This document shows, piece by piece, positions 46,400-55,710 of a stretch of 64,000 nucleotides of DNA. The stretch is from contig NZ_FMTS01000007.1 in assembly GCF_900100255.1 (NCBI RefSeq), forward strand, positions 103,479 to 167,478, in the 5' to 3' direction. A program made the translations under genes and the position numbers. Under the pieces are notes generated by a model that was not told the DNA's origin, made no database searches, and saw nothing but the letters and a program-made list of their open reading frames with translations. Source of the DNA: Asticcacaulis taihuensis. Its GTDB lineage: Bacteria > Pseudomonadota > Alphaproteobacteria > Caulobacterales > Caulobacteraceae. Each line of letters begins with the position of its first letter. Positions within the stretch are counted from its first letter, which is position 1.

Positions 46400-47449
46400 A
46401 TGCTGAAAAACGACGCGACGACCGCGCCGATTATCGCCCGGCAAAAACCCCGCCTGAATATCTGGCAATCTCTGTGGCTGCGCGGTGTGCTGGTGCTGGT
46501 GCTGCTCGGCATCGCCCTCACCGGCCACTGGCTCGATCGCAAGGGCCTGCATGACAATACCGACGGCGTGGTGTCATTCAGCGATGTCGTCTATTTCACC
46601 GCCATCACCGTCACCACGGTCGGCTATGGCGATATCACGCCGGTCACCGACCGTGCCCGCATGTTCGATACCTTCGTGGTCACGCCTGTGCGGCTTTTTA
46701 TCTGGATAATCTTCTTCGGGACGGCCTATACTCTGGCCCTGAAAAGCACCTGGGAGCAGATCCGAACGCGCATGATCCGCAAGGGCCTGAAAAATCACAT
46801 CATCGTCTATGGCTACGGCTCAACCGGCGAGGCGGCGGTCGGCGAACTGCTGCGCCAGGGCGTTAAACCGCAAAGCATAGTGGTGGTCGACAGCAATGCC
46901 GCACGCATTGCCCAGGCCATCGAGTGCGGCGTGACCGGGATAGAGGGCGATGCCACCTATAACGCCACCCAGGACGCCGCCTGCATAAAGACGGCCCGCG
47001 CCGTGATGGTGGCCACACACCGTGACGATTCCACAGTTCTGATCGTGCTGAGCGCCCGCCAGATGAACGCGACCGTGCCGATCAGCGCCACGGTACGCGC
47101 CACGGAAAACGAAGACCTGATCCGCCAGGCCGGGGCCGACAATATCATCAATCCGGTCAGCATGGGCGGCCACCTGCTGGCCCGCGCCTCGGAAGGCCGG
47201 CATGTCGCCGAGTGCATTGCCGACCTGGCCTCGGCCGACGGCCAGGTGGTCATGCGCGAGCGCGAAGTGAGCGCAGGCGAAATCGGCAAGCCGCTGAGCG
47301 ACATCACCACCGGCATGGGCCTGCGCATTTCGCGCGGCAGCCATATCCACGGCTACTGGGATCGCGCGGCCCAGAGCCTGAAGGCCGGCGATATCATCGT
47401 CGAGATTGTCCGGACGGACGCCCCTCCGTCATCGGTTCAGGCGCGATAG
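46400..47449 (+). CDS. Voltage-insensitive K+ channel with RCK/TrkA domain
   Basis: 349 residues. Two transmembrane helices flank a pore with the filter TVTTVGYGDITP (about residue 80). A cytoplasmic RCK (TrkA-N) domain follows, with HIIVYGYGSTGEAAVGELL and DSNAARIAQAIE (NAD-binding), then a TrkA-C segment from GKPLSDITTGMGLRIS. Similar to MthK/Kch-type channels. Good ribosome binding site GGAAGAG. Its position is odd: it lies on the plus strand between ydbH and ynbE. Confidence 0.9.
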   Translation: MLKNDATTAPIIARQKPRLNIWQSLWLRGVLVLVLLGIALTGHWLDRKGLHDNTDGVVSFSDVVYFTAITVTTVGYGDITPVTDRARMFDTFVVTPVRLFIWIIFFGTAYTLALKSTWEQIRTRMIRKGLKNHIIVYGYGSTGEAAVGELLRQGVKPQSIVVVDSNAARIAQAIECGVTGIEGDATYNATQDAACIKTARAVMVATHRDDSTVLIVLSARQMNATVPISATVRATENEDLIRQAGADNIINPVSMGGHLLARASEGRHVAECIADLASADGQVVMREREVSAGEIGKPLSDITTGMGLRISRGSHIHGYWDRAAQSLKAGDIIVEIVRTDAPPSSVQAR

Positions 47450-47492
47450 CGTTCCGGTGAGCCGAAAAGACTGGCTGGCGAGAAAAGGAGCC

Positions 47493-50400
47493 TTATTCCG
47501 ACGGCGGTTTCTGGGCCGTGTTGGAATAAAAGGCCGCCAGATCGGTCAGCACCTCGTCGAGATTGACCGGCACTTCGAGATACAGCTCAACCGGCGTTTT
47601 GGAGGGCAGCTTGATCGGCTTCTGCATCCATTTGCCGCTGATATAGTCCATCAGGCTGATCTTCGCCTTTTGCGGCTGCAGCGGATCGTAATAGCCCTTG
47701 ATGTGGAAATTGATATTGAGGATGCCGCCGTCGATCGAATTGAGGCGGGCGTCAATCTGGTCATAAGCCACATGTTCCATCGCCTGGAAGGCCAGGTCCT
47801 GGAACGGGTTGAAATTGGGATCGGCGGCCGCGGCGGCTTCGGCGTTCTGGCTGGCTATGGCGGCGGTGGCCGGCGGTGCGTCAGTCGTCACCGAGCCGGT
47901 GGCGGTATTCACGCCGGTCACCGCCGTGCGGTAGATTGATATCTGCCCCGGCGCATCCGAGGTCATGGTGCCATTGGCGAAGGCAATGTGGCCCTCAGTG
48001 TAGGTAAAGGGCAAATGGCCGCTGAGATTGCCCTTGAAGCTCATACTGGTATTCAGGTCGGACGCCGCGACCACCTTGCCGAAATCGAGCCCGTCGAAGG
48101 CCAGGACGCCGGTGATCGGCTTTTTGGCATCGAACCAGATATCGGTCGGCTCCAGCCGGACCGGACCGCCGGGACTTTCCACCGTGGCCTGTTCCAGCGC
48201 CATGTGATCGCCGAGGATTTGGAAGCGAACATCGAGATCGGTCAGGGGTACGCCGAGCTTGGTTTGCGCCAGGCGGATGGTCTGGCCCGGCGCCGTATGC
48301 AGCGGCGACAGGGAATCGAAGACGATCTGCCCGGTCAACCCTTGCGACGGGCCGGTAGCGCCGAAGAAACTCATGCCCACGCCATAGGGCGCCTTTTCGG
48401 TGGCCGCCACGAAATCGCCGACGCCGATAGTGAGCACGCCACCACTCGAACTGGTCGTCTTTGTCCAGTTGAACGCGCCCTCGAAACTCATCGGGCCTGT
48501 AACATCACGGCTGAAGACCGCCGCCACCATCGGCGACAAATAGACCGGTTGCAGGCCGGTCGGGACGAAATTGAGGTCGAGCGTCTTGAAAGACAAGCTG
48601 CCGGCGCCGGAAGCTACATCGCTGTCGAGATTGATCGCGGCAATGCGCAGGGGTTTGCCGTCAGCCCCCTTGGTCGAAGGGGTAGAGGCGAAGAAGCGGC
48701 CCGTCGTGGCCTTGCGGTCCTGCGTGATGGCGCCGTCGATCAGCAGCGGGTTGAAACGCGTCTGGTCGGCCGGTACGCCATCGGTCAGGGTGGCGCCGGC
48801 AAGCGTCGCCTTGTACCCCAGGCCATCGCCCAGGCTGTATGCCTGGAAATCGCCCTGCCCGCCGGCCAGTTTGACGATGACATTGGGCGCTGTCAGGCCG
48901 AGGTTGCGATAGGCGCCGGTCACGCGCCAGCCCTGCGGCGTATAGACGAGGAAGGACGGCCCGGTCTGGACGATTTCGCCGGAGAGGTCGGTCAGGTTAT
49001 CCCCGATCTGCGCCGAGGCGGCGGTGAAGGCGGCGCTGTCCGCCAGGGTGACGTTGAAACCGCCGCCGGGCAGGGTGTTGAAGCGACCGTGGCCCTTGAC
49101 CTGCGCGCCCTGCAGCGGATCGAAATCAAACTGCGCCGCCAGGGTATAACCGCCGGAGAGGATGCCCCTGTCATCCAGCGCCAGGCCATCGAGCCCCAGC
49201 GCCACCTGCGGCAGGCCGTCGCCGGTCAGGGCAATACCGGCTGCCCCGGATTCACCGCTGGCGATCAGCGGCTTCGAGCCATGCGGCACCAGAGTCGCCT
49301 TACCGCCGCCAGCCAGCACGGCTTCAGCGCCCTGGACGCGGAGCGCCATCTGCGCCGGGGTATCGGCATCGCCGTGCAGGTTGAGGGTCAGCCCCTTGAT
49401 GCGCAGGGCGAAACGCTGGAATGCCTGATCAAGCGTGATGATGGCGTCCGCCGGCAGAGGCACCGGCGCGCCCGGAATCGGCGGCTTGCCGGCCGCTTCG
49501 GCCCGGGCAGCGGCGCGATCCTTCGCCATGGCGGCCAGGCCGCTGTAACGCCCGCGCTCGGAGCGGACATAGCTCTTGATCGTCACATCCCACGGGCCAT
49601 GATCCGCACCCGCCTCGGCGCCACCATTCAGTGACAGCGTCGTCTGGTCGAGCGACAGGTCGGCGCCCTGCGCCAGGCGCCCCACGGTCATGCCGCCCGT
49701 AAAGGTCGCCTTCGCGCCGTCGTCATCGGAGACCAGGCTGAGGTTTGTCAGGTTCAGGCGCACCGCCTGGGCCGACAGATCGCCCTGTTGGAATCGGCCG
49801 GCCTCTCCGGTGATCGGGCCGTTGAGATTGAAGGCCAGGCCGGTTTCGCTGGAAAAGCCGGTATTGAGCGTCAGGTCGTCACCGGCGAGGCGCAGGGTTT
49901 CTGCCTGCATCCCGCCTGATTGCAGACGGTCCGTGCTGGCGTTCAGCCGGGCCTTGCCGGAGTAGGCCACGCCCTTTTCCGTGGTCTTGAGCGTGCCGTC
50001 AAAGCGTACCTGGGTCTCGAAAGCCTCGGCACGCGTGCCTTCGCTGACCACCTCATCTCCGGTCAGGGTGATGACCGCATCCAGGGCGCCGCTGAACGCC
50101 TCATACATCGACTTCGAATGACGATATGGCAGGTGGCTGTCGAGATCGAGCACGACATTCTGCGCATGGAAACGCTGATCCTCTGCCCCGATGGTTTCGA
50201 CCAGGTTGCCGGCGCCCTTCACCGTCCAGTTGTCGCCGAAAAGATGCGCCTTGACCTGCAACTGGTCGCCATTCTTACCCGTATTGACCGAGCGGGCCGT
50301 CACACGGCCTTCGCGCAGGTCCCCGGTGCCGAGCGTGCCGGTCAGGTGTGTGGCGGGCAGATTCAGGTCGAGCAGGGTCAGGAGGCCGTTGCGCAGGCTT

Positions 50401-51122
50401 AGAGCCCCGTGGCCTTTCAGCAGGCCGTAGTCGCTGTTGAGGCTAATATCTGCGTCCGCGACGACGATTTCTTCCGGCGGCGGCGCATTGGATGGCTTGG
50501 CCGACAGGGCATCCTGCACCACCTTGTCCAGCGAACCGAATTTCAGCTTGCCGTCCTTGATCGAAATGGCGACGACCGGCCGGGTGATATGCAGGGCCTT
50601 GATCCGGGCCAGCGGCAGGCCATTGCCGGCGAAGGGCGTCAGGGTATAATCGACATCGAAACCGCCGACCGACATTTCCGGCTTTTTCATATCGCCGATC
50701 AGCACGCTGCCGGAGGCATGGCTGAGTGACAACCTGTCTATCGTCACATGGGCGGTGACACCCTGCCCTTTCAACCAGCTTTCGGCCACCGATTCCGCGA
50801 TGACCTTGCGGCCGGCCACGCCGATTATGCCGAGCGCAGTGACGCCGCACAGGGTGATCCACAGCCAGCTTGCGGCGCGGAAATGGCCGCCATTGCCGCC
50901 ACCGCGTTTCCCGGAAAGCCGCCGCCCCGGAAGGCCGATCTCGTCTTCTGGTGGCGCGCCATCGATCCCTGTCGGACGCGAGAAGCTGTCCCCGGTGCTC
51001 ATATGCGCCGGAAACCACAGGGCTTCATCAGACAGGGAGGTTGACGGGGAGGTTGGGCTCATCAATCGGTCTTGTTGTTCTGCGGCATTCGCCTGCGGGA
51101 TTTGTAACGCATCATGAACCAT
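47493..51122 (-). CDS. ydbH: YdbH-like AsmA-family protein
   Basis: 1209 residues, longer than the E. coli protein (about 880). One N-terminal transmembrane helix (around WLWITLCGVTALGIIGVAG, residue 85-105) and a very long beta-rich periplasmic part of repeated AsmA-type segments, ending PVELYLEVPVNLDEVLTDLA. Predicted to form a hydrophobic groove bridging inner and outer membrane for phospholipids. Usually co-transcribed with ynbE and ydbL; here an oppositely oriented channel gene separates them. The start is uncertain: ATG at 51122 has a poorly spaced ribosome binding site, and downstream ATGs at 51062 and 51002 are alternatives. Confidence 0.85.
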   Translation of the reverse strand: MVHDALQIPQANAAEQQDRLMSPTSPSTSLSDEALWFPAHMSTGDSFSRPTGIDGAPPEDEIGLPGRRLSGKRGGGNGGHFRAASWLWITLCGVTALGIIGVAGRKVIAESVAESWLKGQGVTAHVTIDRLSLSHASGSVLIGDMKKPEMSVGGFDVDYTLTPFAGNGLPLARIKALHITRPVVAISIKDGKLKFGSLDKVVQDALSAKPSNAPPPEEIVVADADISLNSDYGLLKGHGALSLRNGLLTLLDLNLPATHLTGTLGTGDLREGRVTARSVNTGKNGDQLQVKAHLFGDNWTVKGAGNLVETIGAEDQRFHAQNVVLDLDSHLPYRHSKSMYEAFSGALDAVITLTGDEVVSEGTRAEAFETQVRFDGTLKTTEKGVAYSGKARLNASTDRLQSGGMQAETLRLAGDDLTLNTGFSSETGLAFNLNGPITGEAGRFQQGDLSAQAVRLNLTNLSLVSDDDGAKATFTGGMTVGRLAQGADLSLDQTTLSLNGGAEAGADHGPWDVTIKSYVRSERGRYSGLAAMAKDRAAARAEAAGKPPIPGAPVPLPADAIITLDQAFQRFALRIKGLTLNLHGDADTPAQMALRVQGAEAVLAGGGKATLVPHGSKPLIASGESGAAGIALTGDGLPQVALGLDGLALDDRGILSGGYTLAAQFDFDPLQGAQVKGHGRFNTLPGGGFNVTLADSAAFTAASAQIGDNLTDLSGEIVQTGPSFLVYTPQGWRVTGAYRNLGLTAPNVIVKLAGGQGDFQAYSLGDGLGYKATLAGATLTDGVPADQTRFNPLLIDGAITQDRKATTGRFFASTPSTKGADGKPLRIAAINLDSDVASGAGSLSFKTLDLNFVPTGLQPVYLSPMVAAVFSRDVTGPMSFEGAFNWTKTTSSSGGVLTIGVGDFVAATEKAPYGVGMSFFGATGPSQGLTGQIVFDSLSPLHTAPGQTIRLAQTKLGVPLTDLDVRFQILGDHMALEQATVESPGGPVRLEPTDIWFDAKKPITGVLAFDGLDFGKVVAASDLNTSMSFKGNLSGHLPFTYTEGHIAFANGTMTSDAPGQISIYRTAVTGVNTATGSVTTDAPPATAAIASQNAEAAAAADPNFNPFQDLAFQAMEHVAYDQIDARLNSIDGGILNINFHIKGYYDPLQPQKAKISLMDYISGKWMQKPIKLPSKTPVELYLEVPVNLDEVLTDLAAFYSNTAQKPPSE

Positions 51123-51267
51123 ACCTTTTTAAAAAGTGTGGATATCAACGATTTTCTTTTACAGACTAGGGCCCGTTTTAGCCGAAATTCCGGCATATCC
51201 GCCGATTACCGGCGCCTTTTGTGAGCCAAAATCGATTTGTGCTTTTTTTTACAGGTTTATGAAAGAG

Positions 51268-51276
51268 TTATCCACA
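51268..51276 (+). promoter_or_regulatory. DnaA box
   Basis: TTATCCACA, identical to the consensus for strong DnaA sites. It lies 36 bases upstream of the CtrA box and about 320 bases upstream of the M23 gene. Confidence 0.6.
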
Positions 51277-51311
51277 CAGGGCACGCCTGGCCGTCACAAA
51301 AGGTTAACGCG

Positions 51312-51326
51312 TTAAGACCTCGTTAA
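51312..51326 (+). promoter_or_regulatory. CtrA binding site (TTAA-N7-TTAA)
   Basis: TTAA-GACCTCG-TTAA, a full match. More TTAA half-sites follow within 25 bases. The box is 268 bases from the M23 start codon, further than usual, so it may regulate an upstream transcript start. Confidence 0.55.
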
Positions 51327-51594
51327 TATCTTTTAAGCAGGATTTTAAGGATAACAAGGTAATTTCTTGCGCGGACAGGGTCGGCAGCCGGGGCAAAATC
51401 GCCTCATTTTCGCCTTTTTTTGGCGTAAGCAGGGCCTTCCACTGTTTTGAGACTCAAGGCATGTTCTCTGTCTTTTACGAGTCTTGTCTACCGCTTGACC
51501 AACAGATGACGGTTTTAAGCAAAGCTATTTTAGTCCGCCGGCCTCTGAAACAGAGCCGTCGCCTACCGCTAAAACAGGACGAATTCGCGTACCC

Positions 51595-53058
51595 ATGGCC
51601 CAACTCGACCCCCGCCGACAACCTGTCAGACTGACGCCAATGGTCTTCGCATTGGCCACCGCGCTGACGGTCGGCACCCTGCTGTGGAAGGTGGTCCAGC
51701 CGATGAACGGCGCGGTGCAGCCCATGGACCCGGCCGCCGCAATGGCCCTGGAAACCCAGGCCTATGCCGAAGCCGCCGCGCGCCCCGGTTATGAACAGCC
51801 GGTCGATGTGCCGGTATCGCTGCGCTCCGGCGAAACCCTGGCCGGCGCGCTCATCCGCTTAGGGATTGCCCCGGATGAATCCAAGGCCGCCGTCAGCCTG
51901 CTGTCCAAATCGTTCAACATCACCGACATCAAGGCCGGCTTGACCCTGGAAGCCGCTATCGCCAAACCGGCCGAGGGCGCGGGGCCAGCGCAGCTTTTGG
52001 GCCTCACCGTCCGTACCGGCCCGGCCCGGCAACTGACGCTCACCACCTCGCGCGATGGCCAGATGCGCCTGCGCGCCCTGGAAGAGGCCGTGCGTGACGA
52101 ACGCCGCGTCGCCATTGGCACGATCAGCGGATCGCTGTTCACCTCGGCCGCCACCATGGGCGCCACCCCCACCCTGACCGCCCAGGTGGTCAAGCTGTTC
52201 GCCCACAAGCTCGATTTCGAACGCGACATCCAGTCCGGTGACACTTTCAAGCTGGTCTTCGACCGCAAGGTCACCGAGAGCGGCCGCACGGTTGAGGCCG
52301 GCAACCTGCTTTACGCCGAGATCCAGGCCAAGGGTGGTGTCGACCGCTTCTACTCCTTTACGCCCAAGGGCACGAATTCCACCGAATATTACGATGAAAA
52401 CGGCAAGAGCATCAAAGGCTTCCTGCTGGCGACGCCGGTTTATGGCGCCCGCACCTCGTCGGGCTTCGGGATGCGGTTCCACCCGATTGTCGGCTTCATG
52501 AAGATGCACACCGGCATCGATTTCGCCGCCCCTTCCGGCACGCCGATCCAGGCCGCCGGCGACGGTGTGGTGATGGATGCGAAGTGGTGGGGCGGCTATG
52601 GCCGCTGGGTGCGCATCGCGCATAACAAGGAATGGGAAACCGGTTACGGCCACATGTCGGCCATTGCCGTGCGCCCCGGCCAGCATGTGACCCAGGGCCA
52701 GGTCATCGGCTATGTCGGGACCACCGGCCGCTCGACCGGTCCACACCTGCATTTCGAGGTGTGGCAGAACCACCACCCGATCGATCCGAAGGGGGCCAAG
52801 GTGCCGCAATCGAGCACCCTGGCCGGCAGCGATATGGTCGCTTTCCGCGCACGCAAGCATGAGATCGACACCATGATCGCTCAGGCAGAGGCCAGCCCCA
52901 CCGGCGCGCTGGCCAATACCGACAGCAACGGCTTCCGCTTCGATATGAATACCGATGCAGCCCAGCCCCAGGCTCTGGCCCAGACGGAAACCAGCCCCCT
53001 ACGCAATGGCAGCCATCCGCTGCGGTCGGCCATCACCACCACGCGCGGCACACGGTAG
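51595..53058 (+). CDS. M23 (LytM) metallopeptidase, membrane-anchored
   Basis: 487 residues. An N-terminal hydrophobic segment (MVFALATALTVGTLLWKVV, about 15-32) is followed by an OapA/LysM-like middle part and a C-terminal peptidase domain. Zinc ligands lie in MKMHTGIDFAAPSGTPI and GPHLHFEVW, with the catalytic histidine in GYGHMSAI. The motif arrangement suggests an active endopeptidase cutting peptidoglycan cross-links. CtrA, DnaA and CcrM motifs lie in its promoter. Confidence 0.92.
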   Translation: MAQLDPRRQPVRLTPMVFALATALTVGTLLWKVVQPMNGAVQPMDPAAAMALETQAYAEAAARPGYEQPVDVPVSLRSGETLAGALIRLGIAPDESKAAVSLLSKSFNITDIKAGLTLEAAIAKPAEGAGPAQLLGLTVRTGPARQLTLTTSRDGQMRLRALEEAVRDERRVAIGTISGSLFTSAATMGATPTLTAQVVKLFAHKLDFERDIQSGDTFKLVFDRKVTESGRTVEAGNLLYAEIQAKGGVDRFYSFTPKGTNSTEYYDENGKSIKGFLLATPVYGARTSSGFGMRFHPIVGFMKMHTGIDFAAPSGTPIQAAGDGVVMDAKWWGGYGRWVRIAHNKEWETGYGHMSAIAVRPGQHVTQGQVIGYVGTTGRSTGPHLHFEVWQNHHPIDPKGAKVPQSSTLAGSDMVAFRARKHEIDTMIAQAEASPTGALANTDSNGFRFDMNTDAAQPQALAQTETSPLRNGSHPLRSAITTTRGTR

Positions 53059-53197
53059 ACCCTACAACTCTTTCTTAATTTCGCCGAAGCTGAAAACGTT
53101 CAACCTTGAGTCGAGTGCTAGCCGGCAGGCGCCGCAGGTATACTCTATACCTGCAAGCGCAGACTGCGACGCAATCGGCCAAGGATGGGCGTTTTCA

Positions 53198-54472
53198 TCA
53201 TTCGAGTTTGTCAGCTTTATACAGCGCCGGGAACAGCTTGATCCAGCTTCCGGTGACGATCAGCGAGCCGATGCCGCCAAAAAGCGCCGCATTAACCGGC
53301 CCCATCAGGCGGGCCATGACGCCGGTTTCAAACTCGCCCAGTTCATTGGACGCACCGATAAACAGGTAGGAGACCGAGGCGACACGCCCGCGCATATGAT
53401 TGGGGGTGACGATCTGCACCAGGGTGCCGCGGACATAGACGCTGATCATATCGGCCGCCCCCAGCACGATCATGGCGGCGATCGACACCCAGATTATCTC
53501 GGACAGGCCGAAGACAATGGTCGAAATGCCGAAGACCGCCACGCCACCGAACATCCACGGCCCGGCATGGCGACGGATAGGCGACCACGACAGTATAAAC
53601 GAGGTGATGATGGCGCCGATGGCCGGCGAAGCGCGCAGAAGGCCGAACGCCTGCGGACCGGCATGAAGGATATCCCGGACATAGATCGGCATCAGGGCCA
53701 CCGCGCCGCCGAGCAGGACGGCGAACAGATCGAGCGAAATCGCCCCCAGGATCACCTTGTTCGACCAGATATAGGCCATGCCTTCTTTCAGCATGGTCAT
53801 CTTGGAACCTGACGGGGCGTCCGGCGCCGTGGGCGTCCTGATGGTCAGGATCAGCAGGGCGGCGATCAGGCAGAGGCCGGCGCAAAAGCCATAGGCGAAG
53901 CGCGGCGAGAATCCGACCAGGACGCCACCCAGGGCCGGCCCAACGATCAGTCCGGTCTGGAAGGCCATCGAATTGACGGCGATCGCCTTCGGCAGGATAT
54001 GTTTCGGCACCAGCATGGGGCCTATGGCCGAACTGGCCGGCGCGCTGAAGGCGCGGCAGGCGCCCAGCACGGCGCTCAGGGCAAACAGGCCCCAGAAGGG
54101 CGGATGCGGGATAAAGGAATAGGCGAAGAAGGCCAGAGACAGCAGCAACTGCGCGAAAAGCACCACGCCGACGATCTTCTTGCGGTCATGCCGGTCGGCC
54201 ACGATCCCGGCCGGCAGGGTGAAGGCGAACAGGGTGAGAAACTGCGCCAGGCCGATCAGCCCGACATAAAGCGCCGATTCCGCCACGCCTTGCGTGCGCC
54301 GGGCAATTTCATAGACCTGCCAGGCGATGGCCGCGCTCTGCGCCGAGGTGCCGAGCACACCGGCCAGCCGCGAGGTCCAGAAGGCGCGAAAATCGGGAAT
54401 TTGCAGCGGATGCCGGTTGTCATCCTCAAGCGGCGGCAGGTCGATAACGGGCGGTTCGGCAGGCGTCGTCAC
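53198..54472 (-). CDS. MFS transporter of the MFS_3 / EntS-like family
   Basis: 424 residues, twelve membrane helices. The start (FRAFWTSRLAGVLGTSAQSAAIAWQVYEIARRTQ, read in parts) and the loop GIVADRHDRKKIVGVVLF match the MFS_3 group, which exports siderophores, drugs or other metabolites. The substrate is unknown. It converges with the M23 gene; a 21-base dyad GCAGGTAT..ATACCTGC (53134-53154) lies between them. Confidence 0.9.
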   Translation of the reverse strand: MTTPAEPPVIDLPPLEDDNRHPLQIPDFRAFWTSRLAGVLGTSAQSAAIAWQVYEIARRTQGVAESALYVGLIGLAQFLTLFAFTLPAGIVADRHDRKKIVGVVLFAQLLLSLAFFAYSFIPHPPFWGLFALSAVLGACRAFSAPASSAIGPMLVPKHILPKAIAVNSMAFQTGLIVGPALGGVLVGFSPRFAYGFCAGLCLIAALLILTIRTPTAPDAPSGSKMTMLKEGMAYIWSNKVILGAISLDLFAVLLGGAVALMPIYVRDILHAGPQAFGLLRASPAIGAIITSFILSWSPIRRHAGPWMFGGVAVFGISTIVFGLSEIIWVSIAAMIVLGAADMISVYVRGTLVQIVTPNHMRGRVASVSYLFIGASNELGEFETGVMARLMGPVNAALFGGIGSLIVTGSWIKLFPALYKADKLE

Positions 54473-54549
54473 TGTAAAGCCTTCAGAAATGCAGACACGA
54501 CTCGAATTTGAGTCTTCCCCCGGTCAACAAAGGGTCTTAGAGCAAGCAC

Positions 54550-55710
54550 ATGGCAAATGCATCTAAAAATCTCGACGTTGTCGCGCTGACTCAGGCGCTG
54601 ATTTCACGGCCCTCCGTTACCCCCGCCGATGCCGGCGCTATGGATACCGTACAGCGCACACTGGAGGATTTGGGTTTTACCTGCCACCGGCTGAAATTCG
54701 GCGATATCGAGAACCTCTATGCCCGCCGCGGCACCGCCTCGCCCAATCTCTGCTTTGCCGGCCATACCGATGTGGTGCCGGTGGGGACGCGCAATCTGTG
54801 GCGCTATGATCCCTTTGGCGCTGAGATCCATGACGGCGCCGTCATCGGGCGCGGCGCGGTCGATATGAAGGGCGGGATCGCCGCCTGGATTGCTGCGGTC
54901 TCGCGTTATGCGGATCAAGCGGGGTCACTCTCCCTTCTGATCACCGGTGATGAGGAAGGCGTGGCGAAGGACGGCACGGTGCGCGTGGTGCAGTGGCTGA
55001 AAGAGCGCGGCGAGGTCATCGATCACTGCATCGTCGGCGAGCCCTCGTCTTCGGCACAACTGGGCGACATGATCAAGGTCGGCCGGCGCGGGTCTGTCAA
55101 CGCCACCTTCACGGTCAGCGGCAAGCAGGGCCATGTCGCCTATCCGCAGCGCGCCCTGAACCCTCTGCCGGTGCTGGTCGATTTGCTGGCCGCCCTGAAG
55201 GACCGCGTGCTCGATGACGGTTATGCCGACTTCCAGCCCTCGAACCTGGAAATCACCACCATTGATACCGGCAATACGGCCACCAATATCATCCCGCAGG
55301 ACGCCCGCGCCCGCATCAATATCCGCTTCAATCCGGCCCATACCGGCGCGGAACTGAAAGCCTGGTTCGAGGCGCTGGCGGCGGAACATGCGGCGCGGTC
55401 AGGCACGAAAATCGAGGTGCAGACGGCTATTTCCGGCGAAGCCTTCCTGACCGAAGCTGGCCCCTTTGTCGATCTGATCGCCGATGTAATCAAGGACACG
55501 CTGGGCATTGAAACCGACCGCTCGACGACCGGCGGCACCTCTGACGCCCGCTTTATCCGTGACCTGTGTCCGGTGGTCGAATTTGGGTTGGTCGGCCAGA
55601 CCATGCACCAGATCAATGAGTGCGCTTCGGTGGCCGATCTCGAAGCCCTGACCGATGCTTATTCCGCCTTGATCGAAGCGTATTTCTCGAAATTCGGCTC
55701 GGGCTCATAG
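54550..55710 (+). CDS. dapE: Succinyl-diaminopimelate desuccinylase
   Basis: Zinc hydrolase of the lysine/diaminopimelate pathway that removes succinate from N-succinyl-LL-diaminopimelate. 386 residues. Metal ligands in CFAGHTDVVPVG, GAVDMKGGIAAWIAA and LLITGDEEGVAKDG; the dimerisation domain is in the middle and HQINECASV near the end. The 3' end overlaps truA by 52 bases on the opposite strand. Confidence 0.95.
   Translation: MANASKNLDVVALTQALISRPSVTPADAGAMDTVQRTLEDLGFTCHRLKFGDIENLYARRGTASPNLCFAGHTDVVPVGTRNLWRYDPFGAEIHDGAVIGRGAVDMKGGIAAWIAAVSRYADQAGSLSLLITGDEEGVAKDGTVRVVQWLKERGEVIDHCIVGEPSSSAQLGDMIKVGRRGSVNATFTVSGKQGHVAYPQRALNPLPVLVDLLAALKDRVLDDGYADFQPSNLEITTIDTGNTATNIIPQDARARINIRFNPAHTGAELKAWFEALAAEHAARSGTKIEVQTAISGEAFLTEAGPFVDLIADVIKDTLGIETDRSTTGGTSDARFIRDLCPVVEFGLVGQTMHQINECASVADLEALTDAYSALIEAYFSKFGSGS

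Larger units (their letters stand above)
51123..51594. promoter_or_regulatory. Cell-cycle-type promoter region of the M23 peptidase
   Basis: 472 bases, no gene. Contains a perfect DnaA box (51268-51276), a near-match on the opposite strand at about 51138-51146 (GTGTGGATA), a full CtrA box (51312-51326) and further TTAA half-sites downstream at N6 and N8 spacing. Two CcrM methylation sites are present (GACTC at 51451, GAGTC at 51479). It is AT-rich around 51230-51260. Together they indicate cell-cycle control of the flanking genes. Confidence 0.55.

Noticed and set aside
51123..51594. Possible replication origin (DnaA box plus CtrA box, AT-rich stretch)
   Set aside because: Only one perfect DnaA box and one near-match, and none of the usual origin neighbours (dnaA, hemE, parAB, gidA). 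A regulated promoter explains it better.
55659..55710. Frameshift or truncation at the dapE/truA junction
   Set aside because: Both proteins have normal length and family ends; a 52-base convergent overlap is enough to explain the arrangement.
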